Part shown: one piece after another, positions 31,250 through 41,290 of the stretch
How the letters are laid out: the number at the start of each line of letters is the position of its first letter
Numbering within the stretch: position 1 is the first letter of the stretch
Origin: Calvatia gigantea
Lineage: Eukaryota > Basidiomycota > Agaricomycetes > Agaricales > Lycoperdaceae
Length of the DNA: 64,000 nucleotides
Reading direction: 5' to 3'
Assembly (NCBI GenBank): GCA_025093985.1
Contig: JACAAK010000014.1
Coordinates: 1,550,001-1,614,000 of the forward strand
The notes under the pieces: generated by a model
Told to the model about the DNA's origin: nothing
The model's input: the letters and a program-made list of their open reading frames with translations, nothing else
Database searches by the model: none
Translations under genes and position numbers: made by a program

Positions 31250-33086
31250 CAAGAAGACTAAGGGCTCCTTAATCCAGGCTGACGCCAGCCTGGTGAACCT
31301 CGTCGAGGAATTTGAGCCTATGGCTTCGATTAATCGACCCGGATACCGCCTGATGGACTGCCACCCTGAGCAGGTGTCGTTCATGGAGGTGAAGCTCAAT
31401 GCGGAGGGTAACACTGACCCCGAGCACATGTATGCTCTCAACGCGCGCCTTAGGGAGTGCAGGGAGGACCTTGGGATTGTCCATATGGCGACGGACGCAA
31501 GTCTGCCGCTCCATGGCAAGTTCCAGGCAGTTTCGTCTGCCCATGTCTACCGCCAGCGGGAGTGCCTCCGGGAGATCACTCGCGTGGCAGGCCGAGTTAC
31601 AGCACCTGATGCTGAGCTCATGGCCATTGCACTTGGCATTCATTTTGCTCTTAAGCAGGATGACGTCAGGCTTATACGGGTATTCACTGACTCTATTGCG
31701 TCAGCGAAGCTTGTAGTTGATCCGTCTACACACTCCGGGCAGATGCTGTCCCAGGGAGTGTGTGTGGCGCTTAAACGATGGCTCTCTGGGGATCCCCGGA
31801 GAGGCGTTGAATTCCTCGCTGTCCCTTCTTCCGAGAAGTGGGAGTTCCACCATGCTGCTCACCGGCATGTCACCTCGTTCCCTCAGGTTGCTTATGGCCT
31901 GAGGCCGTTCACTTCTATTGCCCGCCTGCGCAAGGAGGCGGTCGATGATGTTCTGGAGTCATGGCGTCAGCTGTACTCTACCTCTTCTTACAAGGGGCGT
32001 AGTAATATGGATCTCGCCTCTGGGGCGGACCCGACTGTTCCGGGGAAGCCGACCTACCTTTCTGGTGGGCCTTGGCTCCCTCATGTTAGTGGCTCTAACT
32101 CGCTCTGCGCGAGGGCCGTGCGTGCCGTTACAGGTCATGCTCCGATTGGGTCGTACCGCGTACGATTCTTTCCTACCGAAAGCGTTAGCTGCTCGTGTGG
32201 CGCCGCTCTTGAGGGGCGCTATCACATTTTCGTCAGGTGTCCCAGACACAAGAGGGAACTCGACAGACCTCCTCAGACCATTCGTGAGCTGATAGATTTC
32301 CTGAACGCAAACCCGGGGGCTTTTGCGTTCAGACCAGATGAAACTGGGATCGGCTGAGCTGGCGCGCGTGGGGGGCTCCTGCGGGGTCGCTGGTCTTCTG
32401 GCCTACTAGGTGGAGAAGTTGTAAGGCAACAGGGGTGGGGTCCCTGGGGGGTGCTTCTGGCCTCGGCTAGTGGTGCTCCTTTCCTGGGCCTGGTTGGGGG
32501 CTTTGCGGGGGGCGGAGGCGTAAAACAACGGGGGTGGGGTCCCCGGGTGGCGGTGCGGGTTCGTCCTGCTAAGCTACTTTCTTGGGCGCCGTCTAGGCGG
32601 CGCTTCGAGTTGCTACCCTGCCTGCTGTGTTGCCCTGGATCGGGACTGGGCTGATACCCTTTCACCTGGGAAGTTGGGGGTAAGGTGGCTCCAAGCGGGG
32701 GCTCCTTGCGCTGGATCTCCTGACTACACCTGTCCCCCTGAGGGCACTCGGCCGCCGTTGCCGCTGGGTCCGCCTCTCGAGGGATGATCAGGGCACCGCC
32801 GCTTTGCAGCGATGCGTCACTGGGTGTACACCACAAGACCTGGGCAACTGGGTCTTCCTCAATGTGATGGGCATTTCGGGAAACCGGGGGATTTGGCAAG
32901 TAGGGGGTGGTCCGGTCTGGTCTGGGTTAGCGCTTGGGCTGGGTTGGATTGTTTCTGAACAGTAGATTACTCTTAACTCATCGGACCTTGTAGTTGGGGC
33001 TTTGTACTTAGCTACACGCGGACTGCGATCGGGCACCGCGATATAAATTGGCGCAAGCCATGATTTAAAAAAAAAAAAAAAAAAAA
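31250..33086 (+). mobile_element. LINE copy R, inserted in L
   Basis: 5'-truncated plus copy of 1837 bp. The TSD ATCACTCGTGTTGCA lies at 31235-31249 and 33087-33101. Type I 3' UTR, A-tract 33067-33086. It is nearly identical to T1 over the shared part, including the unusual GCAGCGATGC arm of the stem-loop, so both came from one source. Confidence 0.92.
31251..32357 (+). CDS. LINE ORF2 C-terminal fragment of copy R (368 aa, open)
   Basis: Open from the first full codon after truncation (KKTKGS) to stop 32355-32357, containing RNase H and the C-terminal zinc motif. The frame upstream belongs to L read in another register, so it is not part of this gene. Truncated but undamaged, in agreement with a young insertion. 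Confidence 0.85.
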   Translation, partial: KKTKGSLIQADASLVNLVEEFEPMASINRPGYRLMDCHPEQVSFMEVKLNAEGNTDPEHMYALNARLRECREDLGIVHMATDASLPLHGKFQAVSSAHVYRQRECLREITRVAGRVTAPDAELMAIALGIHFALKQDDVRLIRVFTDSIASAKLVVDPSTHSGQMLSQGVCVALKRWLSGDPRRGVEFLAVPSSEKWEFHHAAHRHVTSFPQVAYGLRPFTSIARLRKEAVDDVLESWRQLYSTSSYKGRSNMDLASGADPTVPGKPTYLSGGPWLPHVSGSNSLCARAVRAVTGHAPIGSYRVRFFPTESVSCSCGAALEGRYHIFVRCPRHKRELDRPPQTIRELIDFLNANPGAFAFRPDETGIG

Positions 33087-35428
33087 ATCACTCGTGTTGC
33101 AGGCCGGGTCATAGTGCCGGATGCTGAACTCATGGCCATCACACTTGGTGTTCATTATGCTCTTAAGCAGGATGACGTCAGGCTCATACATGTCTTCACT
33201 GACTCTATTGCGTCAGCGAAGTTCGTGGTTGATCCGTCTACACACTTCGGGCAGATGCTGTCCCAGGGGGTGTGCGTGGCGCTTAAACGATGGCTCTTGG
33301 GGGATCCCCAGAGAGGCATTGAATTCCTCACTGTCCCTTCTTCCGAGAAGTGGGAGTTTCACCATGCTGTTCACTGGCATGTCACCTCATTCCCTCAGGT
33401 TGCTTATGGCCTGAGGCCGTTCACTTCTATTGCCCGCCTGTGTAAAGAGGCAGTTGATGATGTTCTGGAGTCATGGCGTCAGCTATACTCTACCTCTTCT
33501 TACAAGGGGCATAGCAACATGGATCTCGCCTCTGGGGTGGATCCATCTATTCCAGGGAAGCTGACCTACCTTTCTGGTGGGCCCTGGCTCCCTCATGTTA
33601 GCAGCTCTAACTTGCTCTGTGTGAGGGCCATGCATGCCGTTACAGGTCATGCTCTGATCGGATCATACCGAGTACGATTCTTTCCTAACGAAAGCATTGG
33701 CTGTTTGTGTGGTGCCATTCTCGAGGGGCACTATCACATATTCGTCAGGTGTCCCAACCACAAGGGGGAACTTGACAGACCTCCTCAGACCATTCGTGAG
33801 CTGATCGACTTCCTGAATGCAAACCCTGGGGCATTTGCATTCAAACTGGATGATGCTGGGATCGGTTGAGCTGGCGCACACAGGGGGCTCCTGCGGGGTC
33901 ATTGGTCTTCCGGCCTACTGGGTGGAGAAGTCATAAGGTAACAGGGGTGGGGTCCCTGGGGGGTGCTTCTGGCCTTGGCTAGTGGTGCTCCTTCCCTGGG
34001 CCCGGTTTGGGACTTTGCGGGGGGCGAAGGCATAAAATAACAGGGGTGGGGTCCCCGGGTGGCGGTGCAGGTTTGTTCTGCTAGGCTGCTTTCTTGGGTG
34101 CCGTCTAGGCGGCGCTTCGAGTTGCTACCCTGCCTGTTGGGCTGCTCTGGATTGGAACTGGGCTGATACCCTTTCATCTGGGAAGTTGGGGGTAAGGCAG
34201 CTCCAAGCGGGGGCTCCTTGTGCTGGCTCTCCTGACTACACCTGTCCCCCTGAGGGCACTCGGCTGCCGATGCTGCTGGGTCCGCCTCTTGAGGGATGAT
34301 CAGGGCACTGTCACACTGCGACAGTGCGTCACTGGGTGTACACCACAAGACCTGGGTAACTGGGTCTCCTCAGTGTGATGGGCATTTCGGGCAACCAGGG
34401 TGGTTTATTCAGTAGGGGACAGTTTGGTCCGGGCTGGGCTATGTGGCTTGGGCTGGGTTGGGCTATTTGTGAAAGGTAGATTACTCTTAACTCATCGGAC
34501 AATGTAGTTAGGGTCTTTGTACTTTGCTACACGTGGACTGCGATCGGGCACCGTGTTATAAATTGGTGCAAGCCTTGATTTAAAAAAAAAAAAAAAGATC
34601 TGGTAGATTGAAGCCAGCTAGGGCTCCTGTGCTGCCACCTCCATTTCAGCCTGTCCATCCTGCTTGTTGCAAGCAGGATCTTGTTGAGTTGATCTGAAAG
34701 AACACAGAGGCAAAGCGTCTCACCCTGCAGCAGCAGTGGAGGAGTGCCCCGGTCCAGCCTGGCCTGGTGCACCCTCTCAACATTACCAAGAAGAAGAAGG
34801 CAACACCATCATCGTATGCACAGACACACACTTCCTCTGGCAAGGGCAAATCTGCCCAGATCCCTGTGGTTACAGCTGTGTGTGTAGCACAGTCCTTCCC
34901 AGAGCTTGAGCCCAAACAAGTCATTGCGATGGCTCGTGAGGCAGAACCTTCAGTGCAAGGCAAGTCAGCCCCCTAACAATGTCACGGCTGGTTCCAACTG
35001 TTGGCAGCTTCTCATGACAGCGGTGGCTGTGCTGGATGGCTCCCCCTGCCCTCAAACCAACCACTTTGTTGAAATCATCAACAGAGGTCTTGTCCAGGCT
35101 CGTGTCCATTGTCGGATTAAGTCTGTCCACTCGAGCATGGCCAATTCCTGGTCTCTGCTCACCAACTATGCTCCCACTCCGAAAGATGTCACCATCATCG
35201 AAGAGTGGGCCCATAAGGCAGTTACTGAGGGCATTAAGCTCCAGCTCCATGTCCCCGATTCCACACCCTATATCAGGATTATGGATATCCTGTTTATCGA
35301 TGAGCTTGGCCGCAAGGCCATGACCATTGAATGCCTCCTGGGCCACCTTTCAAAGTCCCCCCCACCATGAGGACTTTGTTATGCTGTCTCATACCCCATG
35401 CATTTTGCGCAACTCCATCAGCTCTGAT

Positions 35429-35721
35429 TGTAAAGAAGTGCACGTGGGGGACGTTGAGATGGTCCTAACAGTGGTGGAACGAGGTCTATTGGATTAATAT
35501 TAAAGGAGGAAATCCACAATTACTGTGGACAACTGTAAGAGACTGGATAATGAAGTTACAATACTTTGCTCACCTGTGGACAACTGTAAGAGACTAAAGG
35601 CTCTCAAAGCATCCACAGGAAGCTACAAGTCCACCTGTGTCATGTGACTCATCACCTGACTAAAACTCTGTCAGTGATAAGTCCCAATCTATCTATAGGA
35701 CTGATGAGACCACATCTAACA
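35429..35721 (-). repeat. Solo copia LTR (family of X), in K
   Basis: 293 bp, the exact length of the LTRs of X, antisense (ends TGTAAAG...CTAACA on plus). The 5-bp TSD CTGAT is at 35424-35428 and 35722-35726, restoring the ORF1 codons of K. It arose by LTR-LTR recombination of a full element. It carries the two internal copies of the CTCTTACAGTTGTCCACAG motif. Confidence 0.95.
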
Positions 35722-36234
35722 CTGATACATGCACAGCCTGGCTTGACTTAGCCAACTCTAAGACCAGCACTTGGATGAAGTGCTTTGTTGGGCACACTGT
35801 CCAGATCGGAACCCACTCCTGCCATATGCAGCAGGCTTCTGCCTGTACTGGGGTTCCCTGGTGTTAGTGTTGCTGGTACTGGGGCCACCCCACTGCTATC
35901 TGTTGGTCCTGTTTGAGCTGATACCCTATCTGCACTGGGCCTCACACTGCTGAGAACCACTGCACTGTCACCAGCTGTTGTCATCCTAAGGATCTCAACA
36001 AGGCTACTCCAGAGGGACAACCATGTCCCCATAAATTCAAGTGTCTTAATTGCAGTGGTGATCACTGCACCGACTCTCATTTGTACCAGCTTTGGCACCA
36101 CCAGTATGAGGCCGAGTAGGTCAAGGAGCACTATAGAAAGGTGAGTGAACGCTGTCTGTTTAGGATGGTGTCACAATCTGCTGATAACACTTCAGCATCT
36201 GTACAATGAACCCCAAACTTGACAAGTTGACAGG

Positions 36235-36655
36235 ACCTTCCTTTTCCAGCAACCACCACCATCAACAGGGCGGTTACTGTAGTCTAGTCGTATTGTGCAC
36301 ACCACAACCCCAACATTTGGCTAGGGCACATCCCTAGTTGCTGATCTACTTGCTGGTATGAGCCATAGGCCACCCAGCTCATCGAATGACCCGTGGGCCG
36401 ATGATCCGGTACTGCTGCAATCATCCCCCAACCCGATCTCTCATATTCCAGGTGTGAGCTCCCAGCAGCCACAGCCCCACTACCAAACCTGCGCCTCGAC
36501 CCAGGCCTCCTCTAGGGAGGGCATGTGCCAACGTTACACCACTGTGCCAATCACAGCGTGGCCACTATCAACAACCTCCTCAAGCGGAACTGCCTGACCT
36601 CGGTCTCATGCTTCCTCTCATGCAACTTCCCCCTCTCCTGCGCCAATGGAGACTG
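36235..36655 (+). mobile_element. LINE copy M1 (5' end)
   Basis: Plus-strand LINE 5' end (ACCTTCCTTTTCCAGC), 5' UTR of about 123 bp and the first 99 codons of ORF1, ending at an LTR fragment. It begins just after the ORF2 start of K. The relation to M2 (36810 onwards) is unclear: they could be the two ends of one element that lost its middle. Confidence 0.8.
36358..36655 (+). pseudogene. LINE ORF1 N-terminal fragment of M1
   Basis: Starts at the conserved ATG (36358) and matches about 99 residues of the J ORF1, up to the PMET codons, where a copia LTR interrupts it. It has a frameshift relative to J near 36590. There are no zinc knuckles in this fragment. Confidence 0.75.
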
Positions 36656-36809
36656 TGTTAGATGTGGTCTCATCAGTCCTATAGATAGATTGGGACTTAT
36701 CACTGACAGAGTTTTGGTCAGGTGATGAGTCACATGACACAGGTGGACTTGTAGCTTCCTGTGGATGCTTTGAGAGCCTTTAGTCTCTTACAGTTGTCCA
36801 CAGTAATTG
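36656..36809 (+). repeat. Copia LTR fragment (family of X) between M1 and M2
   Basis: Starts TGTTAGATG like the LTRs of X and runs to the first CTCTTACAGTTGTCCACAG motif, then continues as if from the second copy of that motif, so the segment between the two repeats is lost. It ends abruptly at LINE sequence. Confidence 0.85.
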
Positions 36810-38634
36810 TGATGATGGTACCATCATTGCCCAGTCTAAGAACTGGGGCTCTAACCTTGTGGCTCTTAAGGAGGCATATGGTATTATATTCAGGCTCTTT
36901 GAGCGCTTCGCCTTGGTACTTGAGCATGACAAGTCTGAGGTTTTTCACTTCTCCCGCAAACATGGGGATGATAATCCACCCATTGACCTGGGCTTTGCCC
37001 TGTTCACTGGTAATACACTGCTCCAGCCCAAGCCCTATTGGAGGTATTTGGGTTTCTACTTCGACCATGCCCTTACTTTCAAGGAACATGTTCGCTACTA
37101 CTCTACCAAGGCACTTTCTATGGTGAAAGCCATGAAGATGCTTGGTAACTCTATGAGGGGCTTGCGGCCTATGCAGAAGTGCCTCCTCTATCGGTTGTGT
37201 GTTGTCCCCATTGCGACATACAGCTTCAAACTCTGGTTTTTCAAGGGCTCCCGCTGTAAGGCGGCCCTTAAGAGCCTGAATGCCATGCAAAGACGGGTGG
37301 CCCTGTGGATTACAGGTGCGTTCCGAACTGTTCCTACTGGGGCCGCGGAGTCATTTGTGGGTCTCATACCTATCCAGCTTCATATACAGAAGCTTGCTGT
37401 CAGGTCAGATTACAGGATTAAGACCCTGTCACCTAATCATCCCCTTAGAGCCCTCATGAGCCCTGAGTATTCTGGGTCTGCTAAGCTGCATACCCGCTCT
37501 ATCGGTCTTATGTCTCCTGCGATTCGCAAGAAGACTAAAGGCTCCTTAATCCAGGCTAATTCCAACCTGGTGAACCTCGTCGAGGAGTTTGAGCCTATGG
37601 CCTCAATTAATCAGCCCAGATACTGCCTGATGGACTGCCACCCTGACCAGGTGTCGTTCATGGAGGTGAAGCTCACTGTGGAGGGTAATACCGACCCCGC
37701 ACATATGTATGCTCTCGATGCGTGCCTGAGGGAGTGCAGAGAGGATCTTGGGATTGTCCACATAGCGACGGACACAAGTCTTCTGCTTCATGGCAAGTTC
37801 CAGGCAGTCTCATCTGCCCATGTCTATTGCCAACGCGAGTGTCTCTGTGAGATCACCCGCATTGTGGGCTGAGTTACAGCGCCTGATGCTGAGCTCATGG
37901 CCATTGCGCTTGGCGTTCATTTTGCCCTTAAGCAAGATGACGTTAGGCTCATACGCATCTTCACCGATTCTATTGCATTGGTGAAGCTCACAGTTGATCT
38001 GTCCATGCACTCCGGGCAGATGCTGTCCTAGGGGGTGTGTGTGGTGCTTAAACGATGGCTCTCTGGGAATCCCCGGAGAGGCATTGAATTCCTCGCTGTC
38101 CCTTCTTCCGAGAAGTGGGAGTTCCATCATGCTGTTCACTGGCATGTCACCTCATTCCCTCAGGTCACTTATGGCCTGAGGCCGTTCACTTCTATTGCCC
38201 GCTTGTGTAAAGAGGCGGTTGATGATGTTCTGGAGTCATGGCGTCAGCTATACTCTACCTCTTCTTACAAGGGGCGAAGCAATATGGACCTTGCCTCCGG
38301 GGCAGATCCGTCTATTCCGGGGAAGCCGACCTACCTTTCTGGTGGACCCTGGCTCCCTCATATTAGCGGCTCTAACTCGCTATGTGCGAGGGCCGTGCGT
38401 GCCGTCACAGGTCATGCTCCGATTGGGTCGTACTGTGTACGGTTCTTTCCTAACAAAAGCATTGGCTGTTCATGTGGCGCCACTCTCAAGGGGCGCTATC
38501 ACATATTCGTCAGGTGTCCCAACCACAAGAGGGAACTTGACAGACCTCCTCAGACCATTCGTGAGCTGATTGACTTCCTGAATGCAAACCCAGGGGCTTT
38601 TGCGTTCAGACCAGATGATGCTGGGATCGGCTGA
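36810..38634 (+). pseudogene. LINE ORF2 fragment of M2
   Basis: Same frame throughout, from just inside the RT active site (the Tyr-Val of YVDD is lost at the junction) to the stop at 38632-38634. Stops: TGA 37870-37872 (CGA in C) and TAG 38029-38031 (CAA in C). RNase H and the C-terminal zinc motif are recognisable. Decay is by transitions only. Confidence 0.85.
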
Positions 38635-39385
38635 GCTGGCACGCGTGGGGGGTCCCTGCGGTGTCGCTGGTCTTCTGGCCTACTGGGTGGAGAAGTCTTA
38701 AGGCAATAGGGGTGGGGTCCCTGGGGGGTGCTTCCGGCCTCAGCTGGTGGTGCTCCTTTCCTGGGCTTGGTTGGGGGCTTCATTGGGGGTGAAGGCATAA
38801 AATAACGGGGGTTGGGTCCCCGGGTGGCAGGGTGGGTTCGTCCTGCCCAGCTGCTTTCTTGGGCGCCATCTAGGCGACGCTTCGAGTTGCCACCCTGCCT
38901 ACTGTATTGTTCTGGATCGGGACTGGGCTGATACCCTTTCTCTTGGGAAGTTGGGGGTAAGGCAGCTTCAAGTGGGGGCCCCTTGTGCTGGCTCTCCTGA
39001 CTACACCTGTCCCCCTGAGGGCACTTGGCCGCTGTTGCTGCTGGGTCCGCCTCTGGAGAGATGATCAGGGCACCATCGCGCTGCGACGATGCATCACTGG
39101 GTGTACACCACAAGACCTGGGCAACTGGGTCTTCTTCAGTGTGATGGGCATTTCGGGCAACCAGGGTAGTTCACTCAGTAGGGGGTGGCTTGGTTCGGGT
39201 TGGGCTGGAAGGCTCCAGTTAGTACGGCTTGGGCTGGGTTGGGCTGTTTGCGAAAGGTAGATTACTCTTAACTTATTGGACAATGTAGACAGGGTCTTTG
39301 TACTTTGTTACACACGGACTGCGATCGGGCACTGCGTTATAAATTGGTGCAAGCCTTGATTTAAAAAAAAAAAAAAAAAAAAAAA
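36810..39385 (+). mobile_element. LINE copy M2 (3' part)
   Basis: Begins at the DDGTIIAQ codons of the RT, carries the rest of ORF2, a type II 3' UTR and an A-tract (39363-39385). No TSD can be matched between its left flank (LTR) and right flank (copia leader), so a deletion or recombination has reshaped this stretch. Confidence 0.85.
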
Positions 39386-39479
39386 GAAAGGGTGATGAGA
39401 TTGATGAAAGGAATTGGGAAAGGAAGTGTGTGTGTAGTAAAACATCATTTGGTGCTGTTAAAGCATGGGGCCCATAACC
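39386..39479 (-). mobile_element. Copia leader fragment with probable PBS
   Basis: On the minus strand this follows the LTR at 39480-39799 and begins GGTTATGGGCCCC, the same bases that follow the 5' LTR of X (46977 onwards). It is the untranslated leader of a second copia family. It is cut off at M2's poly(A); no coding part is left. Confidence 0.75.
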
Positions 39480-39799
39480 TGTTGAACGGTGTATATAGGG
39501 GATCGAAAGGGGAACGTAACAGCAGTTAAACGAAGTGTATTGGATGAGAACTGAAGGAGTAATTCCACAATTACTGTGGAACACTGTAAGAGACTGAAAT
39601 GACAAGATACACTATTCTACTCACCTGTGGAACACTGTAAGAGACTAAAGGCCTCCAAAGCGTCCACAGGCAGCTACAAGTCCAACTGTCATGTGACAAC
39701 AGTCACATGACCCAAACTCCATCAGTGATAAGTCCACCTTTGCCTATACACTCTCTAATACAACTCTGTCACTACTTACTGACTGGGGCAAATCTAACA
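39480..39799 (-). repeat. LTR of a second, related copia family
   Basis: 320 bp, antisense, with termini TGTTAGATTT...TTCAACA on the minus strand. It is diverged from the X LTR but shares the order of parts: the TCACATGAC motif, two copies of CTCTTACAGTGTTCCACAG and the palindromic TCCACAATTACTGTGGA. No TSD found. Confidence 0.8.
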
Positions 39800-40144
39800 C
39801 ACCGTTGCCGCTGGATCTGCCTCCTGAGGGATGATCAGGGCACTGTCGCACTGCGATGGTACGTCACTGGGTGTACACCACAAGACCTGGGCAACTGGGT
39901 CTTCTTCAGTGTGATGGGTATTTTGGGCGACTGGGGGATTTAGCAAGTAAGGGGGGGTCTGGTCTGGTCTGGGTTGGCATCTGCTTGGCTTGGGTTGGGT
40001 TGGGCTTCTTCTGAACAGTAGATTACTCTTAACTCATTGGACTTTGTAGTTAGGGGATTTGTACTCTGCTACATGCGGACTGCGATTGGGCACCACATTA
40101 TAAATTGGCACAAGCCTTGATTTAAAAAAAAAAAAAAAAAAAAA
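39800..40144 (+). mobile_element. LINE copy N (3' UTR only)
   Basis: 5'-truncated type I 3' UTR fragment of about 345 bp with an A-tract at 40124-40144. It lies between an LTR and the copia body W. A stem-loop is recognisable but one arm is altered. Confidence 0.82.
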
Positions 40145-40855
40145 GGAAAGGGAAAGGAGGGTGCACAGGCTAATGCTACCACTTCCAGTTATATCCAGGA
40201 TGTGGATTTTGCATTGCAGGCTAGAGATAAGCTGCCACAAGTCACTTGTGCCCTTGTGGAGGAAGCATATCGAGCCAAGACATCTCCTGCTTCTTCTGGA
40301 TTTGCTGTCACTGGCAGCAATGCCACTCCACTTGTGTCGTGTATTACTGCACCCAAGCCCAAGCACCATTGCCAACCTTCAGTAAAAGCTAAGGTCACTG
40401 CACTAAAGAAGTGGAACAAATGTCTCAATGCAACTTCTTCATCAGGTGAGAGTTCAGAGGAGATGTGGAAGCAGTTCAACTTGATGGAGGTTGATGTTCC
40501 AATGGGAGCTATCAAGCCCTTCACAGTCACAAGGGAGAAAGACGCAATTGCGTGGCTGGCACCAGAGTATAGTAGGCTGGTGATTATCAAGAAACCCAAG
40601 CCACTCAAGAAGAAGCAGGCATCAAAGGTTTCAGAATCAGTCCTGGAGTTTGTCCTTGAAGACAGTGACTTGGATACTGACTACAGATCCAATGAAGGGT
40701 ACAGGTCAGTAACTTCATCTGACTATTTCTCTTTTGAGGATACTGATGAAGACATACAGTCCTGTCGACAGATGGGACAGGACGATCCAGATGCAGGGTC
40801 TGTCTGCCTCAGAGCAGGACACCTTGGAGATTCTGTGGATAAGCTGGAATGAGCA
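40145..40855 (+). pseudogene. Copia W gag-region fragment
   Basis: Open frame of about 236 codons with no start of its own (open from the poly(A) junction; first Met at 40202). It is rich in Lys, Ser, Glu and Asp and I do not recognise a domain. Downstream, in disturbed frames, a Cys/His stretch (CTDFTKCEICWKH) before the solo LTR suggests a damaged zinc knuckle. Assignment to W rests on position and orientation, so an unrelated gene fragment is possible. Confidence 0.5.
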
Positions 40856-40992
40856 GGTGGCTGCTGAAGTAGATGGCATGGCACCTATGCAGATGTAGCT
40901 GCACATCCACCTCCTGTAGGATTACATCATAGGCATTATTGTACAGACTTTACTAAATGTGAAATATGCTGGAAGCACACTGGTGGTGCTTC

Positions 40993-41285
40993 TGTAAAAA
41001 GGTGCACATGGGGGATGTTGAGACGGTCCTAACAGTGGTGGAACAAAGTCTATTGAATTAATATTAAAGGAGGAAATCCACAATTACTGTGGACAACTGT
41101 AAGAGACTGAATAATGAAGTTACAATACTTTGCTCACCTGTGGACAACTGTAAGAGACTAAAGGCTCTCAAAGCATCCACAGGAAGCTACAAGTCCACCT
41201 GTGTCATGTGACTCATCACCTGACCAAAACTCTGTCAGTGATAAGTCCCAATCTATCTATAGGACTGATGAGACCACATCTAACA
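40993..41285 (-). repeat. Solo copia LTR (family of X), in W
   Basis: 293 bp, antisense. Flanks GCTTC (40988-40992) and ACTTC (41286-41290) match in 4 of 5 bases, a decayed TSD. Internal repeats are kept. Confidence 0.9.
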
Positions 41286-41290
41286 ACTTC

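Larger units (their letters stand above)
29156..33869 (+). pseudogene. LINE ORF2 of copy L, in three pieces
   Basis: The pieces give the post-active-site RT region, RNase H and the C-terminal zinc motif. U interrupts it after the GVFR codons and R interrupts it after EITRVA. TGA at 30995-30997 replaces the CGA of other copies. In the zinc motif CSCGA has become CLCGA. The natural stop is TGA 33867-33869. Non-functional. Confidence 0.85.
29156..34595 (+). mobile_element. LINE copy L, inserted in K; host of U and R
   Basis: Pieces 29156-29398, 30706-31249 and 33087-34595. 5' truncated in the RT region (KEHICYYSTKA), type II 3' UTR, A-tract 34582-34595. Flanked by an 18-bp TSD in K. The stem-loop 34305-34327 has arms GCACTGTC/GACAGTGC with two pairs changed on both sides. 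Confidence 0.88.
29062..36209 (+). pseudogene. LINE ORF1 of copy K (decayed)
   Basis: Recognisable from RRATPPPQPSGSGDVD through the central domain to the third zinc cluster, ending at TGA 36207-36209, which overlaps ATG 36206-36208 of ORF2 (ATGA kept). It has a frameshift near 34968 (2-base loss) and another in a C-run near 35357, plus many transitions (for example CGA to TGA and CAG to TAG in the zinc-cluster part). It is the most decayed ORF1 here and agrees with K being the oldest LINE in this nest. Confidence 0.82.
29062..36234 (+). mobile_element. LINE copy K (ORF1 part), split by L and a solo LTR
   Basis: K comprises 29062-29155 and 34614-36234, interrupted by L (TSD AGATCTGGTAGATTGAAG at 29138-29155 and 34596-34613) and by a solo copia LTR (35429-35721). 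It starts at the RRATPPP codons directly next to J's 5' end and stops just after the ORF2 start, where copy M begins at 36235. Its poly(A) end is not present. Confidence 0.8.
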
